DNA of 64,000 nucleotides from Alphaproteobacteria bacterium SO-S41 (GTDB taxonomy: Bacteria; Pseudomonadota; Alphaproteobacteria; Micropepsales; Micropepsaceae): NCBI GenBank assembly GCA_019670725.1, contig AP024629.1, positions 2,294,001 through 2,358,000 of the forward strand. The letters run 5' to 3'. The translations under genes and the position numbers were made by a program. Shown in pieces: positions 26,701 through 35,535 of this stretch (the first letter of the stretch is position 1; each line of letters begins with the position of its first letter). The notes under the pieces were generated by a model. The model saw nothing but the letters and a program-made list of their open reading frames with translations. It ran no database searches and was not told the origin of the DNA.

Positions 26701-29028
26701 TTGGCAACGCTGTTGGGCCCACGCTTTTTGAGCAATGGTAACCGCGTGCACCTTGGTTCCACGGCTGACATAGCAACCCCGGTCGTCTCCAGCGCACCGG
26801 AGCGTCACGGCCCCCGGCGGTGGATTCTCGAACTGGCGGTTGGCATCGTCGCGTTGCTGACTGCGCTTGCGACCTATCTTGTGCTAAGCGGTGTGGCGCC
26901 GGTCGCGCCGTCGCCCGAGGCGGTCACCTTTCTGCTGATCGCGAATATCGTCCTCGCCGTCATCCTGGTCGGGGCGATCGTCTGGCGGCTCTACAATCTG
27001 TCGCAGACCCGCGGTAGTGGCGTCGCCGGCGCGCAACTGCATGTCCGCATGGTGATGGTCTTTGCGGGCATATCGATCGTCCCGACCGTCATGGTCGCGC
27101 TGTTCTCCGCCGTGATGCTCAATCTCGGCATCGACTCGTGGTTCAGCGAGCGGGTCAGGACGGCGATCGACAACGCCGCCAGCCTCGCGCAGGCCTATGT
27201 CGCCGAGCAGAAGTACACGATGAAGCAGGATGTCCTCGCTCTGGCGAAAGCGATCGACGACCAGTTCTTCATCATGAGCGATTCCGCGAAATTCCGGGAC
27301 TATCTGGACGGCCAGATGCGGGCGCGGAAACTCTCGGTCGTCGCGATCTACGACCGCGATGGCAATCAGATCGACGGCGTGCGGAACACCTATCTGGTCG
27401 ATCTTGGTAGTCCGCCTTCGGAGGAGGATTTTCAACAGGCGGCGGCGGGTATCACGGTGATCCCGCGGGATGCCGGTGAGGATCGCGTCCAGGCGCTGAC
27501 TCAGTTGAGAGGCGGGTACTACCAGCAGGATCGGTTCCTGCTGGCCATCCGGTATGTCGACTCGACAGTGCTGCAAAACCAGAAGCAGACGATCGAAGCG
27601 GCGCAGGAATACGAGCGGCTGGAGTCCAACCGGACCAGCGTCCAGCTCACATTCGCGGCGGTGTATTCGGTGATCGGGTTGCTGATGTTGCTGGCGGCGG
27701 TTTCGCTTGGCTTGAACGCGGCCAATCGGATCGTGATGCCGATCGGGCGCCTGATCGGTGCGTCCGAGCGGGTCAGTGCCGGTGACCTGAGTGCGCGGGT
27801 GGAAACGCAGGGCGTTGACGGTGAACTCGCGACGCTAAGCAGTGCGTTCAATCGCATGACGGGTGAGCTGCAGAGCCAGCAGGAGGCGTTGGTCGAGACA
27901 GGGCGGATCGCGGAGGATCGGCGGTTGTTTGCCGAGGCGGTGCTATCCGGTGTTTCGGCCGGCGTGGTCGGTCTGGATGCGTGGGGGCGGATCGATGCAG
28001 CCAACCCGTCGGCGGAGGCCTTTCTTGGCTCCGCCCCGGGCGGACTGGCGCAGCAGTCGATGGAGGTCGTTGCGCCGGAGCTGAACGGTCTGCTGGCGGA
28101 GGCGCGGGCGAGCGAGGACGGCCGGGCGAGCGGGCAGCTCGATCTCGCGCGTAGCGGGCGAACGCGCAATCTCTCAGTGCGCGTGACCTCCGAGCGCAGC
28201 GACGGGCGACGGACCGGCTTCGTCATGACGTTTGACGACATGACGGATCTCGTTGCCGCCGAACGCAGTGCGGCGTGGGGCGACATTGCCCGCAGGATCG
28301 CGCATGAAATCAAAAACCCACTGACGCCAATCCAGCTATCGGCCGAGCGTCTGCGACGGAAATACAGCCGCGAGATCATCACGGATCCTGAGGTTTTCGA
28401 GCAGTGTACGCAGACCATTATCCGTCAGGTCGGCGATATCGGGCGGATGGTAGACGAGTTCTCGTCCTTTGCGCGGATGCCGACGCCGACGATGCGGTTG
28501 GAGGATGCGGGCGAGTTGGTGCGGCAGGCGGTGTTCCTGCAGAGCGTCGGCAACCCGGCGATCGACTACAAGGTCGAGGCCCCCGACGGGGCAGTGCCGC
28601 TGGTCTGCGACGGGCGTCTGGTCGCGCAGGCGCTGACCAATGTACTGAAGAATGCTGCCGAGGCGGTTTCGACGAAGTTCGGGCTGGACGATTCCGGCGA
28701 GGGCACCCAGAAAGCGAGCGGCGGCGCGATCAAGCTGCGCCTCACGCTGGAGCCGCAGACCGCGACAGTCACGGTGATGGACAACGGTATCGGCCTGCCG
28801 CAGCGCGATCGCGACCGGCTGACCGAGCCCTATATGACGACGCGCGGCAAAGGCACCGGCCTTGGCCTCGCGATCGTGAAGAAAATTATGGAAGACCATT
28901 CCGGCTCGCTGGTCCTGTCGGACGCCAGTGAAACCGGCGGCGCGCAGGTCGCGTTGGTCTTTCCGTTGACGAACGACATGGCTGCACCCCCAGACGGTTC
29001 AAATGAGCAAAACAGCAAACTGGCATAG
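26701..29028 (+). CDS. ntrY: Nitrogen/redox sensor histidine kinase NtrY
   Basis: A membrane kinase partner of NtrX. The 775-residue reading has two N-terminal helices (RWILELAVGIVALLTALATY and VTFLLIANIVLAVILVGAIV), further helices around VFAGISIVPTVMVALFSAVM, an extracytoplasmic sensor region, a helix near VYSVIGLLMLLAAVSLGL, a HAMP domain, a PAS domain, a HisKA motif [20 protein letters not shown] and ATPase boxes (NVLKNAAEAV, DNGIGLP, GKGTGLGLAIV). No ATG exists near the beginning: TTG at 26701 or GTG at 26746 must be used. It overlaps ntrX by 26 bases. Confidence 0.93.
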   Translation: MATLLGPRFLSNGNRVHLGSTADIATPVVSSAPERHGPRRWILELAVGIVALLTALATYLVLSGVAPVAPSPEAVTFLLIANIVLAVILVGAIVWRLYNLSQTRGSGVAGAQLHVRMVMVFAGISIVPTVMVALFSAVMLNLGIDSWFSERVRTAIDNAASLAQAYVAEQKYTMKQDVLALAKAIDDQFFIMSDSAKFRDYLDGQMRARKLSVVAIYDRDGNQIDGVRNTYLVDLGSPPSEEDFQQAAAGITVIPRDAGEDRVQALTQLRGGYYQQDRFLLAIRYVDSTVLQNQKQTIEAAQEYERLESNRTSVQLTFAAVYSVIGLLMLLAAVSLGLNAANRIVMPIGRLIGASERVSAGDLSARVETQGVDGELATLSSAFNRMTGELQSQQEALVETGRIAEDRRLFAEAVLSGVSAGVVGLDAWGRIDAANPSAEAFLGSAPGGLAQQSMEVVAPELNGLLAEARASEDGRASGQLDLARSGRTRNLSVRVTSERSDGRRTGFVMTFDDMTDLVAAERSAAWGDIARRIAHEIKNPLTPIQLSAERLRRKYSREIITDPEVFEQCTQTIIRQVGDIGRMVDEFSSFARMPTPTMRLEDAGELVRQAVFLQSVGNPAIDYKVEAPDGAVPLVCDGRLVAQALTNVLKNAAEAVSTKFGLDDSGEGTQKASGGAIKLRLTLEPQTATVTVMDNGIGLPQRDRDRLTEPYMTTRGKGTGLGLAIVKKIMEDHSGSLVLSDASETGGAQVALVFPLTNDMAAPPDGSNEQNSKLA

Positions 29029-30415
29029 AGCGCCCGAAGTCCTGGTCGTGGACGACGAGGCGGATATCCGCGAGCTGATTGCGGGCATCCTCAACGACGA
29101 AGGCTATGAGACGCGTCTGGCGAAGGATGCCGACACCGCCCTGGCGGCCGTCCGTGCGCGCCAACCGGCGCTGGTCGTGCTGGACATCTGGTTGCAGGGC
29201 AGCCGGATCGACGGTCTGGCGATCCTGGAGGAGATCAAGCGCGACGCTCCCGAACTGCCGGTCATCGTGATCTCCGGCCACGGCACGATCGAAACCGCGG
29301 TCGCGGCGATCAAGCGGGGCGCCTACGATTTCATCGAGAAGCCGTTCAAGTCCGACCGTCTTCTGATCCTGGTAGAGCGGGCGTTGGAGTCCGCCAAGCT
29401 GCGCCGCGAGAACGACGAACTGCGCCAGCGTTCCAGCGAGGATTTCGACCTGGTGGGGCGCTCGAACGTCATCACGCAATTGCGCCAGACAATCGAGAAG
29501 GTGGCGCCGACGGGCAGCCGGGTCCTGATCACCGGCGCGGCCGGGTCGGGCAAGGAGGTCGTGGCGCGGTTAATCCACGCGCGCTCGCGCCGGGCGCGCA
29601 ATCCCTTCGTCGCGCTCAACTGTGCGATTATGTCGCCGGACCGGATGGAGCAGGAGCTGTTCGGCGTCGAGGGCAATGAGAGCAACGGCCGCAAGGTTGG
29701 CCTGCTGGAGCAGGCACATGGCGGGACCATGTATCTGGACGAGGTGGCGGATATGCCGCTGGAGACCCAGGGCAAGATCCTGCGCGTGCTGCTGGACCAA
29801 ACCTTCACTCGGCTCGACGGCGCCCAGCGGGTGCAAGTCGATGTCCGCATCATTTCATCGTCGAGCCGCGACCTGCGGCAGGAAATCGCCGACGGCAATC
29901 TGCGCGAGGATCTGTTTCACCGGCTTGGCGTCGTGCCGATCCGGGTGCCGGCGCTGTCCGAGCGCCGCGACGACATACCGTTTCTCGTCGAGCATTTCCT
30001 CAGCCGGTTCTCGCGCATGTTCGGCGGCCATGCCTGCAAGATGGGCGAAGACGCGATGGCGGCACTGCAGGCCCATGACTGGCCGGGCAATGTCCGTCAG
30101 CTCCGCAACAATATCGAGCGGCTGGTGATCCTGACATCCGACCAGCCGGATGCGCTGATCAAGGCGGACATGCTGCCCATGGAGGTCAGCTCGTCGGCCC
30201 CGGCTGTGACGCAGGGGCCGTCGGGTGAGCACATCATCTCGCTGCCGCTGCGCGAGGCGCGCGAGATGTTCGAGCGCGAATATCTGGTGGCGCAGATCAA
30301 CCGGTTCGGCGGGAATATCTCGCGCACCGCGGCATTCATCGGGATGGAGCGCTCGGCGCTGCATCGCAAGCTCAAAACCCTCGGCGTCGGATCGCGCGAC
30401 GAAACCAGCCACTAG
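29003..30415 (+). CDS. ntrX: NtrX response regulator
   Basis: A response regulator paired with NtrY. The 470-residue protein has a receiver (D61 in VVLDIWLQG; K in FIEKPFKSD), a AAA+ domain with an altered Walker A GAAGSGKE, Walker B GTMYLDEVADM, and a C-terminal Fis-like helix-turn-helix (GNISRTAAFIGMERSALHRK). The sigma-54 contact motif GAFTGA is replaced by GVEGNESNGRKVG, as is known for alphaproteobacterial NtrX, so it probably does not work as a classical sigma-54 activator. The ATG lies inside the end of ntrY. Confidence 0.95.
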   Translation: MSKTANWHRAPEVLVVDDEADIRELIAGILNDEGYETRLAKDADTALAAVRARQPALVVLDIWLQGSRIDGLAILEEIKRDAPELPVIVISGHGTIETAVAAIKRGAYDFIEKPFKSDRLLILVERALESAKLRRENDELRQRSSEDFDLVGRSNVITQLRQTIEKVAPTGSRVLITGAAGSGKEVVARLIHARSRRARNPFVALNCAIMSPDRMEQELFGVEGNESNGRKVGLLEQAHGGTMYLDEVADMPLETQGKILRVLLDQTFTRLDGAQRVQVDVRIISSSSRDLRQEIADGNLREDLFHRLGVVPIRVPALSERRDDIPFLVEHFLSRFSRMFGGHACKMGEDAMAALQAHDWPGNVRQLRNNIERLVILTSDQPDALIKADMLPMEVSSSAPAVTQGPSGEHIISLPLREAREMFEREYLVAQINRFGGNISRTAAFIGMERSALHRKLKTLGVGSRDETSH

Positions 30416-30423
30416 GATTCACC

Positions 30424-31284
30424 ATGTCGCGCCTTGCATTCGTCGATGGCCAATACGTTCCGTTCGCGCAGGCGGGCGTTCATGTCGAGGATCGCGGGCT
30501 TCAGTTCGCGGACTCGATCTATGAAGTGTTTGCGATCACGGACGGGAAGCCGCTGGACGAGGCGGGACATTGGGCGCGGCTGGAGCGCTCGCTCGGCGAG
30601 CTGAGCCAGGGCATCCCGATGTCGCGGGCGGCGTTCGCGGGGCATCTGCGCCGAATGATTCACGTCAACCGCATCCGCTACGGCCTCGTCTATGTGCAGG
30701 TGACGCGCGGCGTAGTGCGGCGGGATCATCCGTTTCCCGCCGAGCCGATCGCCCAGACCGTCATTATGACGGCGCGCCAGACGAGCGCGGTTAAGGCGCG
30801 CGATCTGGCGGCCAAGGGCGTCGGCGTGAAGACGATGCCGGACCTGCGTTGGGGGCGCTGCGACATCAAGACGACCGGCCTGACGGCCAACGTCCTGGCG
30901 AAGCAGGAGGCCCGCGCGTCTGGCGCTTATGAAGCGTGGCTGGTGGGCGCGGACGGCAAGGTGACGGAAGGCGCGAGTTCCAACGCTTGGATCATCGATG
31001 CCGCCGGCAATCTCATCACGCGCGATCTTTCCAACGCGATCCTGCCCGGTATCACGCGGACCTCCATCATGCGTTTGGCGCGGGAGCGACAGATTGCTGT
31101 GGTCGAGCGGGCGTTCACGGTGGACGAGGCGAAGGCAGCGAAAGAGGCCTTCATCACCTCGGCCGGCGCGTTCGTCATGCCGGTTGTCGCCATCGACGGG
31201 ACGCCGGTCGGCGGCGGAAAACCGGGACCGGTTGCGAGCGCGCTCAGAGCCGATTATCTCGCCGCCGGCACAGCGACGGCGTGA
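30424..31284 (+). CDS. Class IV PLP aminotransferase, D-amino-acid transaminase type
   Basis: A 286-residue fold-type IV transaminase. The PLP lysine is K149 in WGRCDIKTTGLTANVLAK. Other family segments are GLQFADSIYEVFAI, VYVQVTRGVVRRDHPFP, VTEGASSNAWIID and AILPGITRTSIM. The conserved position between ntrX and hfq and the sequence type match genes annotated as D-amino-acid (D-alanine) transaminase in alphaproteobacteria; branched-chain specificity cannot be excluded. It begins 8 bases after the ntrX stop, so it is probably transcribed with the ntr block. Confidence 0.85.
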   Translation: MSRLAFVDGQYVPFAQAGVHVEDRGLQFADSIYEVFAITDGKPLDEAGHWARLERSLGELSQGIPMSRAAFAGHLRRMIHVNRIRYGLVYVQVTRGVVRRDHPFPAEPIAQTVIMTARQTSAVKARDLAAKGVGVKTMPDLRWGRCDIKTTGLTANVLAKQEARASGAYEAWLVGADGKVTEGASSNAWIIDAAGNLITRDLSNAILPGITRTSIMRLARERQIAVVERAFTVDEAKAAKEAFITSAGAFVMPVVAIDGTPVGGGKPGPVASALRADYLAAGTATA

Positions 31285-31341
31285 CTTAACGGCAAGCGGC
31301 GTTTTCGCACTTGCAGCAAAACAATATTGCGCCAAATTAGA

Positions 31342-31363
31342 GGGGACCAGATTCACGGTCCCC
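31342..31363 (+). promoter_or_regulatory. Hairpin in the hfq leader
   Basis: A perfect 7-base inverted repeat (GGGGACC / GGTCCCC) with an 8-base loop lies 47 bases before the hfq start. A weak promoter-like pair (TTGCAG at 31311, AAATTA about 18 bases later) is just upstream. No T-tract follows, so a terminator for the aminotransferase gene is unlikely. Since Hfq often controls its own leader in other bacteria, a regulatory role is possible but inferred. Confidence 0.3.
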
Positions 31364-31410
31364 CGAAAACCCTGCCCCCAGATGAGGGGCCAAGAAGCAG
31401 AAAGTGCGCC

Positions 31411-31662
31411 ATGAGCGACAAGCAGAATCTTCAGGACGTGTTCCTGAACGCGGTCCGAAAGACCAAGACGCCGCTGACGGTCTTCCTCGTCAACGGCGTG
31501 AAGCTCCAAGGCGTGATCACCTGGTTCGATAATTTCTGCGTCCTCCTGCGCCGCGACGGGCATTCGCAGCTGGTGTACAAGCACGCGATCTCGACCGTGA
31601 TGCCATTGAACCCGGTGCAGTTGTTTGAGCAGGAAACCGAAGGACTCGAAGCCGCCCGCTAA
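31411..31662 (+). CDS. hfq: RNA chaperone Hfq
   Basis: An 83-residue Sm-like protein forming a hexameric ring that pairs small RNAs with mRNAs. It contains the Sm1 motif [20 protein letters not shown] and the Sm2 motif [10 protein letters not shown]; the N-terminus [16 protein letters not shown] is canonical. Length is typical for alphaproteobacterial Hfq, which have a short C-terminal tail. The ATG at 31411 starts the conserved protein; the open frame further upstream is not Hfq-like. hflX overlaps its last 38 bases in another frame. Confidence 0.97.
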   Translation: MSDKQNLQDVFLNAVRKTKTPLTVFLVNGVKLQGVITWFDNFCVLLRRDGHSQLVYKHAISTVMPLNPVQLFEQETEGLEAAR

Positions 31663-33013
31663 GGCGCCCGAACGGACTGCGATCGTCGTCCACCCCTACG
31701 GCAAGTCCGGCAGGGGAACGGGCGGTCGCAGCCCGGAGGCGGCGCTGGCGGAGGCGGCCGGCCTGACGCGGGCCATCGGCATGACGCCGGCGGCCGAGCT
31801 GCTGGTGCCGGTCTCGACGCCACGGCCCGGAACTTACTTGGGCGAGGGAAAGGTCGACGAGATTGCGGCGCTGTGCGGCGAGTTGGCGCCTGAGATCGTG
31901 GTGTTCGACGGCGCCCTGTCGCCGGTGCAGCAGCGCAACCTCGAGAAGGCGCTGAAGGCGAAGGTCATCGACCGTACGGGCCTCATCCTCGAAATCTTCG
32001 GCGAGCGCGCCCGAACCAAGGAAGGGCGGCTGCAGGTTGAGCTGGCGCATCTGGATTACCAGAAGAGCCGGCTGGTGCGGTCGTGGACCCACCTTGAGCG
32101 GCAGCGGGGCGGCTTCGGCTTCCTGGGCGGTCCCGGTGAATCGCAGATCGAAACCGACCGGCGGCTGATCGGCGAGCGGATCGCCAAGATCCGCCGCGAG
32201 CTGACCGATGCGGTGCGGACGCGTGAGCTGCACCGGACGGCGCGGCGGCGGACGCCGTACCCGGTGGTGGCCCTGGTCGGCTACACGAACGCCGGCAAGT
32301 CGACCCTGTTCAACGCGATGACCAAGGCCGAGGTGCTGGCCGAGGACATGCTGTTCGCGACGCTCGATCCGACCATGAGGTCGATCAAGCTGCCGGGTGG
32401 GCGAAGCGCGGTGCTGTCGGACACGGTGGGGTTCATCTCCGAGCTGCCGACGCAGCTCGTGGCGGCGTTCCGGGCGACGCTGGAGGAGGTTCTGGAGGCC
32501 GACCTCATCCTGCATGTCCGGGACATCTCGCACCCCGACAGCGAGGCGCAGCGGCAGGATGTCGAGGCGGTGCTGGGCGAGCTCGGGATCGAGGGCAACC
32601 GTCTGGATGAGGTGGTGGAGGTCTGGAACAAGATCGACGCGCTCAGCGAGGACGATGCCGCAGCGGCAAGGCGGCGCGGGAGCCGGCCGGGGCCGCGGGG
32701 GCCGCCGGCGGTCTCGGCACTGACCGGGGAGGGGCTGGACAAGATCCGGGACCTGATCGAGCAGCGGCTGAGCGCCAGCGAGACGCAGATGAAGATCACC
32801 GTGGCGGCCGGGGACGGGCAGGGGCTCGCCTGGGCCTATAGCCATGCTTCGGTCAGGGGGCGGACGGACAAGGCGGACGGACGGGTGGAGCTGAAACTGT
32901 CGGTGCCGCTGGATAAGGAAACGGTCTTTCGGGAGCGTTTTCCGACCGGAGGTAAACAGCGTTCACTGAAGCCCAAGGTAGCGCGTCCGAAGCACCGGAA
33001 GCTGGCGGATTAG
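31625..33013 (+). CDS. hflX: GTPase HflX
   Basis: A ribosome-binding GTPase that splits stalled or hibernating ribosomes. The 462-residue protein has the HflX N-terminal domain with [15 protein letters not shown] and [15 protein letters not shown], the helical linker [20 protein letters not shown], and the G domain motifs G1 [10 protein letters not shown]3 DTVG, G4 NKID and G5 SALTG. The frame begins with TTG at 31625 inside the end of hfq; no ATG is available before the conserved core, so TTG or a slightly later alternative start is used. The hfq-hflX pairing is widely conserved. Confidence 0.93.
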   Translation: MSRKPKDSKPPAKAPERTAIVVHPYGKSGRGTGGRSPEAALAEAAGLTRAIGMTPAAELLVPVSTPRPGTYLGEGKVDEIAALCGELAPEIVVFDGALSPVQQRNLEKALKAKVIDRTGLILEIFGERARTKEGRLQVELAHLDYQKSRLVRSWTHLERQRGGFGFLGGPGESQIETDRRLIGERIAKIRRELTDAVRTRELHRTARRRTPYPVVALVGYTNAGKSTLFNAMTKAEVLAEDMLFATLDPTMRSIKLPGGRSAVLSDTVGFISELPTQLVAAFRATLEEVLEADLILHVRDISHPDSEAQRQDVEAVLGELGIEGNRLDEVVEVWNKIDALSEDDAAAARRRGSRPGPRGPPAVSALTGEGLDKIRDLIEQRLSASETQMKITVAAGDGQGLAWAYSHASVRGRTDKADGRVELKLSVPLDKETVFRERFPTGGKQRSLKPKVARPKHRKLAD

Positions 33014-33822
33014 AGTCCCTCGCGCTTCGCCTCGTCCCAGAGGGCATCCATTTCCTCAAGGGTCGAAGTTTCTGGATTTTTTCCTTTTTTTAGAAGCAGT
33101 TGCTCGATCTTGTTAAACCGTCGGACGAATTTTAAATTCGTGCTGGCGAGGGCGGTTTCGGGGTCGTGGCCGAGCTTGCGGGCGAGGTTCGCGACGACGA
33201 AGAGAATGTCGCCCAATTCGCTCTCCACGTCGGCGCGCGGGGCGCCGTCGGCGAGAGCCTGTTTCAGCTCACCGATCTCTTCCTCCAGCTTCGCGAAGAC
33301 CTCGTCGGTGCTCGGCCAGTCGAAGCCGACGCGGGCGGCGCGCTTGGTGAGCTTGAGGGCACGGGGGAGGGCAGGGAGTGCGCGTGGCACGTCGTCGAGC
33401 ACGCCCGGCGTCCTGGACGGGTTGGCGGCCCGCTCGGCGGCCTTGATGGTTTCCCAGTTGACGGTCTGTTCGGTCGAGGAGCGCGGGCCGGCCTCGCCGG
33501 AGCCGTCCCCAAAGATGTGGGGGTGGCGGCGGACCATCTTGGTCTGGATGGCGTCAACGACGTCGGCGAAGGCGAAGTGCCCGGCCTCCTCGGCCATGCG
33601 GGCATGGAAGACGACCTGGAAGAGGAGGTCGCCCAACTCGTCCCTGAGGCCGGGCATGTCGCCCTTCTCGATGGCGTCGGCGACCTCATAGGCCTCCTCG
33701 ACCGTGTAGGGGGCGATGGTGGCGAAGGTCTGCTCGAGGTCCCAGGGACAGCCGCCCTGTGGCGCGCGGAGGCGAGCCATCAGGGCAAGCAGGTCGGTAA
33801 TGCGGCCGGGGTTTTGGGTCAT
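33010..33822 (-). CDS. mazG: Nucleoside triphosphate pyrophosphohydrolase MazG
   Basis: A house-cleaning enzyme hydrolysing (d)NTPs to monophosphate and pyrophosphate. The 270-residue protein has two MazG-type helical domains. The first carries CPWDLEQTF, EEAYEVADAIE and ELGDLLFQVVFHARMAEE; the second carries KLEEEIGELKQAL and ESELGDILFVVANLARKLG, each with the E-E-x-x-E and E-x-x-D metal-binding pattern. It faces hflX with a 4-base overlap of the two stop codons. The ATG at 33822 directly precedes the conserved N-terminus MTQNPGRITDLLALMARLR. Confidence 0.95.
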   Translation of the reverse strand: MTQNPGRITDLLALMARLRAPQGGCPWDLEQTFATIAPYTVEEAYEVADAIEKGDMPGLRDELGDLLFQVVFHARMAEEAGHFAFADVVDAIQTKMVRRHPHIFGDGSGEAGPRSSTEQTVNWETIKAAERAANPSRTPGVLDDVPRALPALPRALKLTKRAARVGFDWPSTDEVFAKLEEEIGELKQALADGAPRADVESELGDILFVVANLARKLGHDPETALASTNLKFVRRFNKIEQLLLKKGKNPETSTLEEMDALWDEAKREGL

Positions 33823-33831
33823 GTCATTCTG

Positions 33832-33937
33832 CCGTCATCCCGGCCTTGAGCCGGGACCCAGGTGACTGGGCTGGTGCGCTTGCCGCCCCTGGGTCCCGGG
33901 TCTCGGACGCCTACGGCGGCCTCGCCCGGGATGACGA
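33832..33937. repeat. Dispersed palindromic repeat, family B copy 1
   Basis: About 106 bases bounded by GTCATCCCGGCC on the left and GCCCGGGATGAC on the right, with an internal inverted pair GGGACCCAGG / CCTGGGTCCC. A second copy is at 52823-52939 with the same order of parts. It lies in the gap between mazG and the MFS gene, upstream of mazG. Non-coding. Confidence 0.85.
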
Positions 33938-33958
33938 TAGGGGTGGTCCGTCGCTCCA

Positions 33959-35329
33959 TCAGTCGATCTTCATCGCCGCGATTTCGGCGGCGGCAGCTTC
34001 GCGTTTGCGGGCGATGGCCTCGCGGACTTCGCGCTGCTTGAACTCGTCGATGGGGAAGTTCCACATCGACCAGACGGTCAGCAGCATGAAGAGCAGCGGC
34101 AGGAAGACGAAGGTGAGGCCGAGCCCGTTGATCGCCTCGGGCGAATTGACGGCGCCGGGGCGGCCGTCGAAACCGACGATCGAGAGGACCGGGTAGGCGA
34201 GGCCGGCGGCGGCATAGCCGAGCTTATTGGTCATCACGAGCAGCGAGTAGAAGAGGCCGGAGCGCTCGCTGCCGGTCGCCAGCGTGTCGATGTCGATGAC
34301 GTCGGCCATGATGGAGCGGAGCAGGAACCCGCCCGCGCCGTAGCCGACGCCGAACAGGATGAAGGCCGGCATGATGATCCAGAACTCGCCCTTGGGCAGG
34401 AAGAGCAGGATCGGCATCAGCGCCGAGGTGTAGAGCAAGGCGGCGCAGAGCGTGCGGTGCTTGGAGATCTTGTAGCTAAGCTTGATCCACATCGGCACGA
34501 ACAGAAGGCCGGCGACGAAGTAGATGAAGAGGACGATCGAGAACGCCTTCGGGAGCTGGAAGTAGTAGGCGATCATGAAGATGAAGAGCGAGCCGGTGAT
34601 GCCGGGTGCGAGGCCCTGAAGCAGGTCGGCCAGCAGCAGCTTGCGGAGCGCCTTGTTGCCGGCGATCAGCTTCACGGCGGCGCCGACGTCGAGCTTGTGG
34701 GCCGTGGACGGCATAGGCGGTTCGGGCACGTAGAGCAGGGTGACGAGCACGGTGATCGGCATCGAGATGCAGACGAACCAGCCCATCAGCGAGACCTTGT
34801 CGACGATCGTCGCATGGGGGTCGAAGATTTCGAGCAGGACGGGGAGGGCGAGGACCAGCAGGAAGCCGGCAATGCCAGCGAACTCGCGCCAACCCTGGAC
34901 GCGGCTGCGTTCATGGTAGTGGCCGCTGAGCTCGGCGCCCCAGGCGATATGGCTGATCGTGGCGACCGAATAGGCGAGATAGGAGAGGATGATCCAGGCG
35001 GCAAACCAGCCGATCGTCGCGCCGGCCGGCGGCATGAAGAGCAGGAAGACGCCGATAACGAAGAACGGCACAGCGGCGGTGAGCCAGGGCCGCCGACGGC
35101 CCCAGCGGGTGCGGGTCGTGTCGCTGGCCCAGCCGATGATCGGGTCGATCAGGAGATCGAGCAGGCGTGCGACGATCAGGACGAGGCCGACCTGCGCCTG
35201 ATCGAGGCCGAGGCCGCTGACATAGAACGGGGCAACGTAAACGACGAGCGGCAGTCCCAACGCAGCGAGCGGCGCGGTCGGCAGTACATACGCAGCGATC
35301 GTGCGCCCGGACAGCGTAAAGCCTGTCAT
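33959..35329 (-). CDS. MFS transporter of the sugar:cation symporter (GPH/MelB-like) family
   Basis: A 456-residue membrane protein with about 12 hydrophobic helices. It carries the GPH-type motif ARLLDLLIDPIIGWASDTTRTRWGRRRPW in loop 2-3 (key residues D, P, G, D, R-x-G-R-R) and the second-half loop SIMADVIDIDTLATGSERSGLFYS. Such symporters import glycosides, pentoses or hexuronides with protons or sodium; the substrate is not known here. The ATG at 35329 has AGGGAAG about 8 bases upstream and is preferred to upstream in-frame starts. An inverted repeat 84 bases upstream is a possible operator. The C-terminus is charged and helical. Confidence 0.85.
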   Translation of the reverse strand: MTGFTLSGRTIAAYVLPTAPLAALGLPLVVYVAPFYVSGLGLDQAQVGLVLIVARLLDLLIDPIIGWASDTTRTRWGRRRPWLTAAVPFFVIGVFLLFMPPAGATIGWFAAWIILSYLAYSVATISHIAWGAELSGHYHERSRVQGWREFAGIAGFLLVLALPVLLEIFDPHATIVDKVSLMGWFVCISMPITVLVTLLYVPEPPMPSTAHKLDVGAAVKLIAGNKALRKLLLADLLQGLAPGITGSLFIFMIAYYFQLPKAFSIVLFIYFVAGLLFVPMWIKLSYKISKHRTLCAALLYTSALMPILLFLPKGEFWIIMPAFILFGVGYGAGGFLLRSIMADVIDIDTLATGSERSGLFYSLLVMTNKLGYAAAGLAYPVLSIVGFDGRPGAVNSPEAINGLGLTFVFLPLLFMLLTVWSMWNFPIDEFKQREVREAIARKREAAAAEIAAMKID

Positions 35330-35412
35330 CGATAATCTTCCCTGCATCCAATTGCTTTGCGCGCACTGTGGCCCGGCCTGCGACGAACTGTCCACCATGC
35401 CGGGCCCTCAAA

Positions 35413-35426
35413 TGACGCCAACGTCA
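35413..35426. promoter_or_regulatory. Inverted repeat TGACG-CCAA-CGTCA in the MFS/PhyH divergent gap
   Basis: A perfect 5-base inverted repeat with a 4-base spacer lies between the divergent MFS and PhyH genes; another TGACGT occurs about 35 bases further on. Size and symmetry suit a LacI- or GntR-type operator for the transporter, but no regulator gene is adjacent. Confidence 0.28.
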
Positions 35427-35535
35427 CGATGTTGTGCGGAAGCCCGCATTCGCGCGAGACTGACGTTACGCAAGAGCCCCGGTTTGCCCGTGTTTCCGGG
35501 CGACGGAGAAGGGGCCGGCGGAGGAGGGCGCTGAC

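Noticed and set aside
29003-30415. Loss of the GAFTGA motif in NtrX as a sign of decay
   Set aside because: Its absence is a known feature of alphaproteobacterial NtrX, and the rest of the protein is intact.
31327-31410. N-terminal extension of Hfq
   Set aside because: The upstream codons are not Hfq-like and include the leader hairpin; the conserved protein starts at ATG 31411.
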